A DNA stretch of 64,000 nucleotides, taken from positions 4,402,001-4,466,000 of the forward strand of contig NZ_CP009553.3 of NCBI RefSeq assembly GCF_000767615.3, read 5' to 3'. The position numbers were made by a program, and so were the translations under genes. This DNA is from Pandoraea pnomenusa. GTDB lineage: Bacteria; Pseudomonadota; Gammaproteobacteria; Burkholderiales; Burkholderiaceae. Positions 43,629 to 50,933 of this stretch are shown piece after piece (position 1 is the stretch's first letter; each line of letters begins with the position of its first letter). A model generated the notes under the pieces. It saw nothing but the letters and a program-made list of their open reading frames with translations, was not told the origin of the DNA and did no database searches.

Positions 43629-43886
43629 TCACGCGCGCTCGACCGGGCGGCCGCGCGGCACGTGGGCGAGTTCGGGCCACAGCTCGGACCAATCCTCCGG
43701 ACGAAGGTCAACCCGCGTGACTTCGCGCGATGACTCTCGCTCTATCGCCACGCACAGGGCCGCCCCCAACGCTTGGCGGGCGCTAAGGGCCTTTCGGAGA
43801 TACCCGACGGAAGTGCGGCAGGCCGCGCAAAACTGTGCTTGCTCGGCTGCAGAGAGGGAATTTAGGTAAGCGCGCAGTTTGTCCAT
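43629..43886 (-). CDS. Cro/YdaS-like transcriptional regulator
   Basis: 85 residues. The compact helix-turn-helix (LNSLSAAEQAQFCAACRTSVGYLRK, ALSARQALGAALCVAIE) has the form of YdaS/Cro-type regulators. It is divergent from the S24 repressor gene across an operator-bearing gap of 84 bp, exactly the lambda cro position. It would oppose the repressor and favour lytic growth. Confidence 0.85.
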   Translation of the reverse strand: MDKLRAYLNSLSAAEQAQFCAACRTSVGYLRKALSARQALGAALCVAIERESSREVTRVDLRPEDWSELWPELAHVPRGRPVERA

Positions 43887-43895
43887 GCGCCGAAT

Positions 43896-43950
43896 AATTA
43901 CTGTTTAGTAATTTTCTGTCAATACCATTCAGTGATTCACCTTATGGTAA
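43896..43950. promoter_or_regulatory. right operator region (OR-like)
   Basis: A perfect palindrome AATTACT-GTTT-AGTAATT lies at 43896-43913. A poorer one follows (43933-43950, ATTCACC-TTAT-GGTAAT), and AATACCATTCAGTGATT (43921-43937) is degenerate. They share the motif found downstream of the repressor gene. Expected to bind repressor and Cro-like protein at the divergent cro/cI promoters. Confidence 0.72.
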
Positions 43951-43970
43951 TCGTCCCCGATAATCGCGCG

Positions 43971-44657
43971 ATGGACATTCAAGCGACCCGCAGACAACGT
44001 CTCCGCCAGCTCATCGACGAGCAATACGGGGGTGTTCAGGCAAAGTTCTTAGACGCCACTGGCATGAACCAGGGGGAGCTATCCTCTTTGTTGCGCGACA
44101 AATCGTTCGGTGAACGAAAGGCCCGAAAGATCGAAGCACTTGCGGGAATCACGACCGGATGGTTAGACTCTTCCCCATCGAACGAGAAAACAAACGAAAG
44201 CGGCCCGGGCCATCCGGTGCCCCTCACGTACGCCGTCGATCTCACTAAGTTCCGCGAGATCCCTGTTATTGGCAAGGCGCAAGGGGGGCTCCCTGACCGC
44301 ATTTGGACAGATGGGGACTATCCAGTTGGGGTAACTGATCAATACGGCATTCTCGCCAGCACCGACCCGCACGCGTTCTTGGTTCCGGTGGTGCAAGACT
44401 CGATGGCGCCACGGTACAACCCAGGAGAGTTCGCTCTGATTGAGCCAGGCACTGAACCTGACCTTGAGGACTGCGTCTTGGTTCGGCTCAGGTCCGGTGA
44501 GACCATGCTAAAGAGACTGCTATCGCGTAGAGATGGAATCTTGCGCTTCGGAAGCTACAATCGCCCCGAAACGCTCACGTACCGCGATGACGAAGTCGTC
44601 TGGATGTACTACGCGGCGCACCCGGTCCCCGCCCGCAAGATCAAGACCAGGATGTAA
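43971..44657 (+). CDS. CI-like repressor: XRE-type N-terminus with S24/LexA peptidase domain
   Basis: 228 residues from MDIQATRRQRLRQL; an in-frame ATG at 43944 and a GTG at 43932 are alternatives, none with a clear ribosome binding site. An N-terminal HTH (KFLDATGMNQGELSSLLRDKS) precedes an S24 peptidase with the Ser in VVQDSMAPRYNPGEF and the Lys in ETMLKRLL. RecA-stimulated self-cleavage would induce the prophage after DNA damage. It is flanked on both sides by its operators. Confidence 0.92.
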   Translation: MDIQATRRQRLRQLIDEQYGGVQAKFLDATGMNQGELSSLLRDKSFGERKARKIEALAGITTGWLDSSPSNEKTNESGPGHPVPLTYAVDLTKFREIPVIGKAQGGLPDRIWTDGDYPVGVTDQYGILASTDPHAFLVPVVQDSMAPRYNPGEFALIEPGTEPDLEDCVLVRLRSGETMLKRLLSRRDGILRFGSYNRPETLTYRDDEVVWMYYAAHPVPARKIKTRM

Positions 44658-44662
44658 CCTCC

Positions 44663-44682
44663 CGCGGCCCGCTCGGGCCGCG
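44663..44682 (+). terminator. strong hairpin after the repressor gene
   Basis: CGCGGCCC and GGGCCGCG pair almost perfectly around a 4-nt GCTC loop, 6 bp after the cI stop. There is no T-tract, so it may slow or protect the transcript rather than end it. Confidence 0.45.
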
Positions 44683-44721
44683 AAGCCTTGCCTTTCCCTG
44701 CCAAGAGCACCAACCCCGCAG

Positions 44722-44816
44722 AATTACTAAAATCTAATGGTAAAAATTACTATTAGGTAAATTCAATCTAGAACATTACCTTTTGGTATTGTTATAAAAA
44801 TTACCTCAAAGTAATA
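44722..44816. promoter_or_regulatory. left operator region (OL-like)
   Basis: Four sites of the AATTACY-N4-RGTAATT type in 95 bp: 44722-44739 (half site), 44745-44762 (AATTACT-ATTA-GGTAAAT), 44775-44790 (ATTACC-TTTT-GGTATT), 44799-44816 (AATTACC-TCAA-AGTAATA). They precede the rightward early operon and would place it under repressor control, as OL does in lambda. Confidence 0.72.
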
Positions 44817-44818
44817 TT

Positions 44819-44850
44819 CCTCCAACTCGTACCACTACCTGAGTTGGAGG
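44819..44850 (+). promoter_or_regulatory. hairpin hiding the first early Shine-Dalgarno sequence
   Basis: CCTCCAACTC (44819-44828) and GAGTTGGAGG (44841-44850) are perfectly complementary over 10 bp, with a 12-nt loop. The 3' arm contains GGAGG, the ribosome binding site of the TTG-start gene at 44857. In the folded mRNA that site is paired. Confidence 0.65.
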
Positions 44851-44856
44851 ATCGAA

Positions 44857-45027
44857 TTGGAACTGCACCCTTACTCTGCTGCATACATTCCTGCCGGCAC
44901 AGCTCACATTGGGGCTGAACCGGCCACAGAGATCGTCCACGCCGCGAACGCGCTGCATGCGCAAGAGTTGGTTGGCGCCCGGCACCCTGCCGCGACAGTT
45001 GTGGACATTGCTCGCATCGAAGGCTGA
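44857..45027 (+). CDS. small early protein (TTG start)
   Basis: 56 residues, MELHPYSAAYIPAGTAHIGA to the TGA at 45027. The TTG start is chosen because GGAGG lies 6 bases upstream. No membrane segment, no recognised family. It is the first gene of the rightward early operon, directly after the OL-like region, and its ribosome binding site is in a hairpin. Confidence 0.6.
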   Translation: MELHPYSAAYIPAGTAHIGAEPATEIVHAANALHAQELVGARHPAATVVDIARIEG

Positions 45028-45033
45028 CCGACG

Positions 45034-45177
45034 ATGCGCGCCATTCTCTCTCGTCTTGAGGCCATCCATCCCGACATCCCACTCTGGATCGGCGCGGTCT
45101 TCTTCACCGTCATCGCGCCCGGCCTCGCCGGTTACGCTGCGCCTCCAATCGAGTTCCTGGCGGGGCTGGTCAAATGA
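45034..45177 (+). CDS. small single-pass membrane protein
   Basis: 47 residues, MRAILSRLEAIHPDIPLWIG, with one hydrophobic segment (LWIGAVFFTVIAPGLAGY). The ATG lies 6 bp after the preceding stop and its own end overlaps the next start (ATGA), so it is translated as part of the operon. Function unknown. Confidence 0.6.
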   Translation: MRAILSRLEAIHPDIPLWIGAVFFTVIAPGLAGYAAPPIEFLAGLVK

Positions 45178-45281
45178 AGTGCCGCGACCCGCTCATCGTC
45201 AGCAACGCCATCGCAGGGCCATTCCGCCCACGTCGCGCGGGAGTGCTTCGTCGCGTCTTGCGCTGGCTCGCGGAGGTCTGA
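45174..45281 (+). CDS. small basic protein
   Basis: 35 residues, MKCRDPLIVSNAIAGPFRPR, arginine-rich at the C-terminus (RRVLRWLAEV). Translation is coupled by the ATGA overlap with the preceding gene and the next gene starts 1 bp after its stop. Too short for a family call; supported mainly by the tight operon spacing. Confidence 0.5.
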   Translation: MKCRDPLIVSNAIAGPFRPRRAGVLRRVLRWLAEV

Positions 45282-45282
45282 T

Positions 45283-45489
45283 ATGGACAGGGCCGCGAAA
45301 TTCTCCCGCGACGAGTTGATGCGCACGTGCGCGCTGTATCGAGTCACTACGCCACTCGAACACGCCGGGCAGCATCTGCTGGCGACTCTCGTGATCCTGA
45401 CCCGAATCCGCATTGAGCGCGAGCAACGCCCGCGCGCCCTCCATCACGTCGACCTCAAGCGCCGCGCCGCCGGCGATTTCGACGAATAA
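45283..45489 (+). CDS. hypothetical early phage protein
   Basis: 68 residues, MDRAAKFSRDELMRTCALYR, mostly helical and charged. Co-directional and tightly packed with neighbours. No family recognised. Confidence 0.6.
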   Translation: MDRAAKFSRDELMRTCALYRVTTPLEHAGQHLLATLVILTRIRIEREQRPRALHHVDLKRRAAGDFDE

Positions 45490-45501
45490 CACATCAAGCA
45501 C

Positions 45502-45777
45502 ATGACTACGCAGCCCGCCATAAAGGACGGTCGCGCCCGCGATCGCGCAACGACAACCCAAACGCAGGTTCGGCCAATGTACGGCACCCCATACTCCCGC
45601 TACATCGTCAGCGCCGGCGGTGTGATCGTGCTCGATACGATCAGCGCACCAAGTGCCTACGACCGCGAATGCGCGGTCCGCGCCCACGCCATGGCTGAAA
45701 AGGCCAGCGCCCCGCGCGGGCGCCGCCGACCACGAGTGTTGAATGGTGCTGCCCGCGCGGCGCGAGGTGCCGCATGA
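45502..45777 (+). CDS. hypothetical early phage protein
   Basis: 91 residues beginning MTTQPAIKDGRARDRATT; a conserved-looking centre (YSRYIVSAGGVIVLDTI) and a very Arg/Ala-rich end (ASAPRGRRRPRVLNGAARAA). Its stop overlaps the next start (ATGA). No family recognised. Confidence 0.6.
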   Translation: MTTQPAIKDGRARDRATTTQTQVRPMYGTPYSRYIVSAGGVIVLDTISAPSAYDRECAVRAHAMAEKASAPRGRRRPRVLNGAARAARGAA

Positions 45778-46012
45778 GCGCGCTTTTGCTTCAGATCTAT
45801 ATCTTCATCACGTCCATTTCGGCCGTGTACTTCCTCACCAGTAAGCCAGCGCACGCGCGATGGGGCTCGCTCATCGCTTGTGCGGACAACCAGCCTGGCT
45901 CTACGTCACCGCCAAGGGAGAAACGTGGGGCGTGTTCGCCGTCAGCGTCTGGTTCTTCTTTTGCTATTACCGCGGCGTCGCTCGCGGCTTCTTTCCCCTT
46001 CACAAGCAGTAA
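45774..46012 (+). pseudogene. small two-pass membrane protein, probably frameshifted
   Basis: The first frame (MSALLLQIYIFITSISAVYF, then KPAHARWGSLI) has one membrane segment. The second frame (QPAWLYVTAKGETWGVFAVS, VWFFFCYYRGVARGFF, stop at 46012) has another. One extra G at 45876 would give ARWGSLIGLCGQPAWLYVT and a coherent protein of about 79 residues. As read, the first frame continues to 46073 in a sequence with no protein character. The alternative is a separate 50-residue ORF from the ATG at 45860. Confidence 0.55.
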
Positions 46013-46030
46013 TCGCCCACGGAGACTCTC

Positions 46031-46516
46031 ATGTTCACCGAATTGCACGCGCTCGCGCAGCGCACCTGCCTGACCATCGCAGTGACCGCCGAAGGCGAGC
46101 ATCTGCGTGTGCACATCCAGCCCACACCCAAAAAGGAGGGCGCGCCCGTGCACCCGCTTTCGTTGATCGGCACGCCGGAAGAGCTTGACGAGCAGTTCCC
46201 GGAAGCCGTGGCGATCTACGAGCCGGGCGCGCTTTCGTTGCTCGACCAGGCTCGCGCCGCCGCGAATGTCAATGCGAAGGGTAATGACGCCGAGACGCCT
46301 GCCGCCACCAACAAGCCCAAGGGCACGCGCGGCCCGAAAAAGCGCCCTCCAGCAAACGACGCGCCGTCCACGGACAACGGCCAGCAAGGCGCCGCACAGA
46401 CCAACACGACTGCCGAAGAACCTGGCCAGAGCGCATCGCCCTCCGCCGCAACGCCGAACGTCACTGACGACTCGGACGACGACCTGCCGAGTAACGCGCC
46501 GCTCGACTTGATGTAA
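46031..46516 (+). CDS. PRTRC system protein E
   Basis: 161 residues. The N-terminus (MFTELHALAQRTCLTIAVTA, EGEHLRVHIQPTPKKEG, LSLIGTPEELDEQFPEAVA) matches PRTRC protein E. The C-terminal half (about 85-160) is disordered, rich in Pro, Ala, Thr and acidic residues. First gene of the PRTRC block; biochemical role unknown. It follows small early genes in the same operon. Confidence 0.88.
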   Translation: MFTELHALAQRTCLTIAVTAEGEHLRVHIQPTPKKEGAPVHPLSLIGTPEELDEQFPEAVAIYEPGALSLLDQARAAANVNAKGNDAETPAATNKPKGTRGPKKRPPANDAPSTDNGQQGAAQTNTTAEEPGQSASPSAATPNVTDDSDDDLPSNAPLDLM

Positions 46517-46543
46517 CAGCCACTCACCGAGGAGATTTCCGCC

Positions 46544-46936
46544 ATGAAAACCGAAGCGCTCCAACGAGAGTTTCGCTACAACAGCGTCAAACTCGCCGAT
46601 CCGGCCCCCGCCTTCACCGTGCAACAGGTCCGCGACTTTTATGCGAACACGTATCCGGAGATCGTCAACGCAGATATCGAAGGGCCCGAGATGGCCGGCA
46701 GCAAGCAGGTCTACACGTTCCGCCGAGCCGTCGGTACCAAGGGCTGCGTTCCCATCAGCGTCAAGGCTGCTCGCCTGATGTCACTCGCCGAAATGGGAGA
46801 CGTCCCCGCGCGTGAACATTCTTTCATCGGCAAGCTGAATCGCGCGCTCAACAGCGGACAGGTTGTTGCGATCCCCGACCGCGAGTTGCGTCGTATCCAC
46901 CGCCTTTACGATGAGCATGCAGGGGAGAAGGCATGA
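46544..46936 (+). CDS. PRTRC system protein C (ubiquitin-like), with C-terminal extension
   Basis: 130 residues. Residues 1-67 (EFRYNSVKLADPAPAFTVQQ, VRDFYANTYPEIVNADIEGP, TFRRAVGTKG) match PRTRC protein C, which I associate with the Prok_Ub (PF14454) beta-grasp family; that family link is from memory. The usual family members end near the GTKG (residues 64-67). Here about 63 further residues follow (ISVKAARLMSLAEMGDVPAR ... RIHRLYDEHAGEKA), forming a helical appendage. If the glycine is used for conjugation, processing would be needed. Confidence 0.87.
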   Translation: MKTEALQREFRYNSVKLADPAPAFTVQQVRDFYANTYPEIVNADIEGPEMAGSKQVYTFRRAVGTKGCVPISVKAARLMSLAEMGDVPAREHSFIGKLNRALNSGQVVAIPDRELRRIHRLYDEHAGEKA

Positions 46937-47121
46937 CGCTCGCCCAACTTCACGCTGCCATTCGTGCCGGATCACTGTCACCAGTCGCTGGAGTCCAGGC
47001 ACCCGCCGAACACGTCAACACCCCGCTCGCAAGGCGCGTCGAGGAGGTGATCCGTCGATCGGCACTTGCCGACCAACGGCGTCCGACGCCGGTCGCGGAA
47101 AACGTGGGGCTATTGCCATGA
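46933..47121 (+). CDS. small hypothetical protein in PRTRC block
   Basis: 62 residues, MTLAQLHAAIRAGSLSPVAG. Both ends are coupled to neighbours by ATGA overlaps (with protein C before and protein F after), so it is translated. The C-terminal part is charged (RRVEEVIRRSALADQRRP). I do not recognise it as a standard PRTRC member. Confidence 0.6.
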   Translation: MTLAQLHAAIRAGSLSPVAGVQAPAEHVNTPLARRVEEVIRRSALADQRRPTPVAENVGLLP

Positions 47122-48107
47122 ACACCTTGTCGATTCCGCGCGCGAACGCCATCGCGCCCTCGTACCACCTCGCGGCTGACTCTGATTACACCACCAAGAT
47201 CGCGACGACGCTTCTCGATGCCGGGCTGATCGGAGACGAATGCGTGCGCGGAACGAGCCCGCGCTCCTTCGCGGAAGTCTGCCGCCGCGCGATCGCCGCC
47301 CGTTGGACTGAGGTCACGGCTGGCTTGCGCACATTCAACTGGCATCTCCATGTGCTGCCTGGAACCGAGGTGTACTCCGACGAATCGTTTGCATTCGTTT
47401 GCGTGCTTCGCCCAGAGACCTATGATCAGTGGCCAGTGCTCGAAATCGGACCGCGCATCATGCAGCTTGAGTCGACGAGGCCCGGTCTTGGCCAAACGGT
47501 TCTCGCGCTTTTGTATGACGCGTTCGACAGTCTGCCCAACGTGTTTACGCCGCGCACAGCTCTTTGGACCGCCGAGTACGTGCATTGGCACGGCGAGCGT
47601 GACGAAGCTTACGCAATCGAAGAATTGCTCGGATGGATGACGCCCGAGGAAGCACAGGGCGCGACGATCGACGTCTTCCGGCGCGCGGATTTCTTCTGCG
47701 GCCTGCCGGAATGGGCCGCGCTACCCGAACGCGTTCTGACCGTTCGCGACATCGAGGAAGCTGCCCGGAGCGACGAGTTCGCTGCCTCCGTCGTCGCGGC
47801 ATGCGACGCAATTAGCGATCTCGCAATGCACGATGGGCCTCTCCCGTCCATGGCGCACGACGCCCCCTGCGAACTGATCGGGGTATCGGCATTTGTTCGG
47901 TGGCACGAGGACGACGCCGTACTTCGACTGTGGGACGACTACGCGAACCTTTCTGTGCAAGGCGAACACCTTGAAGCCTGCGCCGCCGTTGGTTTCGACA
48001 TTCGCGGCACAGGCATTGCAGACTGGATCGGTGCTTTGCCGCAACTCGGCGAGCTCGCCCGCCGTGTTGAGGTGTTGCTCGATCTCGTCGGGGAGCGCCG
48101 AACATGA
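47118..48107 (+). CDS. PRTRC system protein F
   Basis: 329 residues from the ATG at 47118. Features: NAIAPSYHLAADSDYTTKIA, FNWHLHVLPGTEVYSDESFA, RPGLGQTVLALLYDAFDSLP, TPRTALWTAEYVHWHGE. It matches protein F in length and in order (E-C-F-B-A-ThiF). No catalytic motif seen. Biochemical function unknown; its 3' end overlaps the protein B start. Confidence 0.85.
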   Translation: MNTLSIPRANAIAPSYHLAADSDYTTKIATTLLDAGLIGDECVRGTSPRSFAEVCRRAIAARWTEVTAGLRTFNWHLHVLPGTEVYSDESFAFVCVLRPETYDQWPVLEIGPRIMQLESTRPGLGQTVLALLYDAFDSLPNVFTPRTALWTAEYVHWHGERDEAYAIEELLGWMTPEEAQGATIDVFRRADFFCGLPEWAALPERVLTVRDIEEAARSDEFAASVVAACDAISDLAMHDGPLPSMAHDAPCELIGVSAFVRWHEDDAVLRLWDDYANLSVQGEHLEACAAVGFDIRGTGIADWIGALPQLGELARRVEVLLDLVGERRT

Positions 48108-48820
48108 GCCCCGTGACCATTCAATCGAACCGCGACGCCGTGCTCGTGCCGCGTAGTGCACTAGTCATGTATCGAGACGACGGAAGCGCGCACGCCTTCG
48201 CCACATGCCACCCGATTCACTTCATCGGAGATGTGCCGCATCTAGGCCCTGGCACCGCGTTGAATCACGATCATCTCGCAGACTTCGCCGCGGTGGCGCA
48301 GAAGCAAGCCGCCTATGCCGGGTTCGTTCCGGAACGATTGATCTACACGCAGCCCAACCTGATCGCGTGGTGGCGCCCGGCGGGAAAGCGTCACGTCTGG
48401 TTCTCCACGGGGGACGCGATTGGCCAGCGTGCTGGCGCGACTGAGCATCCGCCGCTCGTGTTCGTCGCCTCGCATCGCGGCTGGCATGTCTTCGCCCTCC
48501 GCACGAATACCCGGCCCACGCCGGAAAGCGCGCTATTCAACGCGCCCTATTACAACGTTTGGCAGGACGGCAGGATCTGCGCTGGCAACGCGCAAACACC
48601 CAAGTCAGCCACGCCCGACTCGATCAAAGGATTCGAGGACGCGTTCTTCCGAAGCCGATTCACGCACCCCAACCAACCAAGACTGATCAAGCGCAAGGGC
48701 GGCGCGACACAACTCTGGCTCGACCTGCTCGACGGCGTGGCGTTTCCTCTCGCCGCGCTCATTCCCGCCGGCGAGACGCTGGCCGACGCAATCCACCGTA
48801 TCGCCACTGGAGAGAAATAA
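48104..48820 (+). CDS. PRTRC system protein B (prokaryotic E2-like, Prok-E2_D)
   Basis: 238 residues. The region around Cys159 (NVWQDGRICAGNAQTP) with His188 (FFRSRFTHPNQ) matches the conserved Cys and downstream His of the Prok-E2_D (PF14460) family, thought to be an E2-like fold. By analogy it would carry the modifier as a thioester on Cys159. The stop overlaps protein A (TAATG). Enzyme activity in this family is inferred, not shown. Confidence 0.85.
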   Translation: MSPVTIQSNRDAVLVPRSALVMYRDDGSAHAFATCHPIHFIGDVPHLGPGTALNHDHLADFAAVAQKQAAYAGFVPERLIYTQPNLIAWWRPAGKRHVWFSTGDAIGQRAGATEHPPLVFVASHRGWHVFALRTNTRPTPESALFNAPYYNVWQDGRICAGNAQTPKSATPDSIKGFEDAFFRSRFTHPNQPRLIKRKGGATQLWLDLLDGVAFPLAALIPAGETLADAIHRIATGEK

Positions 48821-49623
48821 TGCAGCACGTCCTCGAAGCATTCGAAGCCGCCTCTAAGGGCGCCCTCAAGCAGTTGGCCGACGCCATGACCGAATTCTCC
48901 GGCGCCGTGAAGCACGAACTGGAAGCCGCGCGGCCGCGCGCGATCGCAGCAAAGGAAGACGACGCCCAGATCCAGCTCGACGTAGCATTGTATGACAGCG
49001 CGCCGACGCTTGCAGTACCTAAGCACGCGCAGTTCGAAGCACTGCAAGAGATCGGCCACCGATTCCTCGCATCGGCCGATGGCCTATTTGTCGAGATCCG
49101 CCGCCCGTGGCTGCACCTGATTCGCCAGGTCAGCAAATTCCCGGCCGAAGGTCCGCGCCCGCCTTACGGGACCATCGCCGAGACGTGCGAATTGACGTTT
49201 GGTCGACTCCCCGCTGCGCTGCCGCTTATCGCAGGCTTCGCAGCCGAAGCGCTCGATAGCCTGCCAAACGAGCATGCCGCCTGGATTGTCTGGAACGATC
49301 AGTCGCAGTTGCTCGAGTACATCGCGCTGAAGCCGAGCGAAGCGTCCCCCGGCCATATCAAGTATGAACGGCCGCAGCTCGCGGCTCACTTGTCACTCGT
49401 GATCGATATCCACAGCCACGGAGCGTCGCCGGCGTTCTTCAGCGCCACTGACGACCAGGACGATCGCGGAGAAGTGAAATTCGCGTGCGTTGTGGGCAAC
49501 CTCGGCGAGGAAGGCAGCCTGCCATCAATCGCGATGCGCCTTTGCGCACTCGGCCTCAACATTCCCATCAAGCTCTCGCCGGCAGACGTGTTCAAGACGT
49601 GGGAGGCCAACCATGTCGCATAA
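48820..49623 (+). CDS. PRTRC system protein A, JAB/JAMM metallopeptidase domain
   Basis: 267 residues. A JAMM motif is clear: His198-x-His200-x7-Ser208-x2-Asp211 (DIHSHGASPAFFSATDDQDD). This zinc-binding motif is that of ubiquitin-like-modifier isopeptidases. The N-terminal about 90 residues (FEAASKGALKQLADAMTEF) are helical and not part of the JAB fold. It would process or remove the protein C modifier. The motif is intact, so an active enzyme is expected. Confidence 0.9.
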   Translation: MQHVLEAFEAASKGALKQLADAMTEFSGAVKHELEAARPRAIAAKEDDAQIQLDVALYDSAPTLAVPKHAQFEALQEIGHRFLASADGLFVEIRRPWLHLIRQVSKFPAEGPRPPYGTIAETCELTFGRLPAALPLIAGFAAEALDSLPNEHAAWIVWNDQSQLLEYIALKPSEASPGHIKYERPQLAAHLSLVIDIHSHGASPAFFSATDDQDDRGEVKFACVVGNLGEEGSLPSIAMRLCALGLNIPIKLSPADVFKTWEANHVA

Positions 49624-49912
49624 GCCGCTCACAAAAAAGCAGCTTGAGGACGCCAAGCGCATGTACACGATGGCAGGTGGCACTTATGGTGCCGCAGAAC
49701 GGGTCATAGAACATGTGGCCGCCATCGCTTTCGAGAACGGGCTAGCATTCAGCGCAGGCCACCGCTCATTTCACGACTGGGCCGAGTCCGAAGGGCTCGA
49801 CATGTCGGTTGACTGGAAAGGCGACCTCACATCGCCGGTTTCCGCCGCGGCGCTGCGGGGATGGGAAGCCGCACGGAGCGCAGCCTCGCAGGCAAAGGAT
49901 GAGCGGAAATGA
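49613..49912 (+). CDS. hypothetical protein between PRTRC A and ThiF
   Basis: 99 residues, MSHKPLTKKQLEDAKRMYTM, overlapping the end of protein A by 11 bp and the next start by 4 bp (ATGA). Composition is helical with one Trp cluster (FHDWAESEGLDMSVDWKGDL). Not a recognised PRTRC member; it may be a phage-specific cargo. Confidence 0.65.
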   Translation: MSHKPLTKKQLEDAKRMYTMAGGTYGAAERVIEHVAAIAFENGLAFSAGHRSFHDWAESEGLDMSVDWKGDLTSPVSAAALRGWEAARSAASQAKDERK

Positions 49913-50709
49913 GAAAGCTCGACCGCATCCACCCAACACCGTCAGCGTATCTGAGTCGCGCTGTGAGCGTCCTGCTCATCGGCTGCGGCGGGAATGGCTC
50001 GCTGATGCTCACCGGCCTCGGCCGACTCAATCATGCGCTGACTGCACTCGGCCACCCGGGCCTGGACGTCACCGCCTACGACGACGACACCGTGAGCGAG
50101 GCGAACATGGGCAGGCAGATGTTCAGCCCTGCCGACGTCGGCCTGCACAAGAGCAGCGTGCTCGTTCATCGGGTCAATCAGTTCTTCGGATTGAACTGGC
50201 GGGCCGAGCCGCACCGCTTCGCATCCGATCAGGACGCCAACACGTACTCGCTGAATGGGAAGCCCACCATCGCCATCGTATGCGTCGACAGCGCTACCGC
50301 ACGAGCCAGCATTTACTCCTTTCTGGAGAGCCGTAGCTTTCGCGGGTACATCCTCGACCTCGGTAATCGGGCCAGTGACGGACAGGTTCTGCTTGGCCAG
50401 CTCTCCGCGAGCGGCGACTTGCCCCCGCTGCTCGCCGACGATGGCATTGAGCCTGCAGCGAGACTGCCGGCGCCTCATCGCGTGCTGCCCGAGCTGGTCG
50501 ACACCACCGCTCCGCCCGACGACGAGCCGAGTTGTGGCCTCGCCGCCGCGCTCGAGCGCCAGGAACTGTTCGTGAACCAGGCGGTGGCCACGCCAGCACT
50601 CGCGCTGCTTTGGGAGTTTTTCCGCTACGGGAAGCTCACGTGGTGCGGCGCATTCGTAAACCTCAAGACCGGCAACATGCGCCCGATCGCTGTTCCGGCC
50701 GGGGAATAG
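49909..50709 (+). CDS. PRTRC system ThiF-family (E1-like) protein
   Basis: 266 residues. A Rossmann adenylation domain is evident: GCGGNG (25-30), YDDDTVSEANMGRQ with Asp58-60, Asn66, Arg69, Gln70, and Lys81. A likely catalytic Cys is Cys209 in DEPSCGLAAALERQ. In E1-like enzymes these residues activate a modifier C-terminal glycine with ATP. Together with protein B (E2-like), C (ubiquitin-like) and A (JAB), it completes a conjugation set. Confidence 0.9.
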   Translation: MRKLDRIHPTPSAYLSRAVSVLLIGCGGNGSLMLTGLGRLNHALTALGHPGLDVTAYDDDTVSEANMGRQMFSPADVGLHKSSVLVHRVNQFFGLNWRAEPHRFASDQDANTYSLNGKPTIAIVCVDSATARASIYSFLESRSFRGYILDLGNRASDGQVLLGQLSASGDLPPLLADDGIEPAARLPAPHRVLPELVDTTAPPDDEPSCGLAAALERQELFVNQAVATPALALLWEFFRYGKLTWCGAFVNLKTGNMRPIAVPAGE

Positions 50710-50717
50710 GTGACGCA

Positions 50718-50933
50718 ATGAGCAGCACTTTCCTGTCGCGCGACGAAGTCTGTGAACTGACCGGGCGCCGGCAGCATGCGGCGCAGGCACGAGCACTGCG
50801 CGCGATGGGCATCGAACATCGCGTGCGGCCGGACGGCTCGATCGCCGTTTTGCGCACGCACATCGAGGCCGAACTGGCCCCTGCCGCAACGCGCCGCGTC
50901 GCGGATTGGCAACCGAATTGGAGCGCAGCCTAA
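50718..50933 (+). CDS. DUF4224 domain protein (excisionase-like)
   Basis: 71 residues, MSSTFLSRDEVCELTGRRQH, with RDEVCELTGRRQHAAQARAL typical of DUF4224, a short winged-helix found just upstream of phage integrases. It probably acts as a recombination directionality factor. Overlaps the integrase start (TAATG). Confidence 0.85.
   Translation: MSSTFLSRDEVCELTGRRQHAAQARALRAMGIEHRVRPDGSIAVLRTHIEAELAPAATRRVADWQPNWSAA

Noticed and set aside
43502..43720. 72-residue basic ORF on the plus strand between cII and cro
   Set aside because: It is antisense to the Cro-like gene end, very Arg-rich, and has no start signal. The early operon here is leftward.
46031..50709. Bil-type or type II CBASS defence system
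   Set aside because: No cGAS-like cyclase or effector gene, and the E, F, B and C proteins fit PRTRC rather than Bil. Recorded as PRTRC with similarity only in logic.
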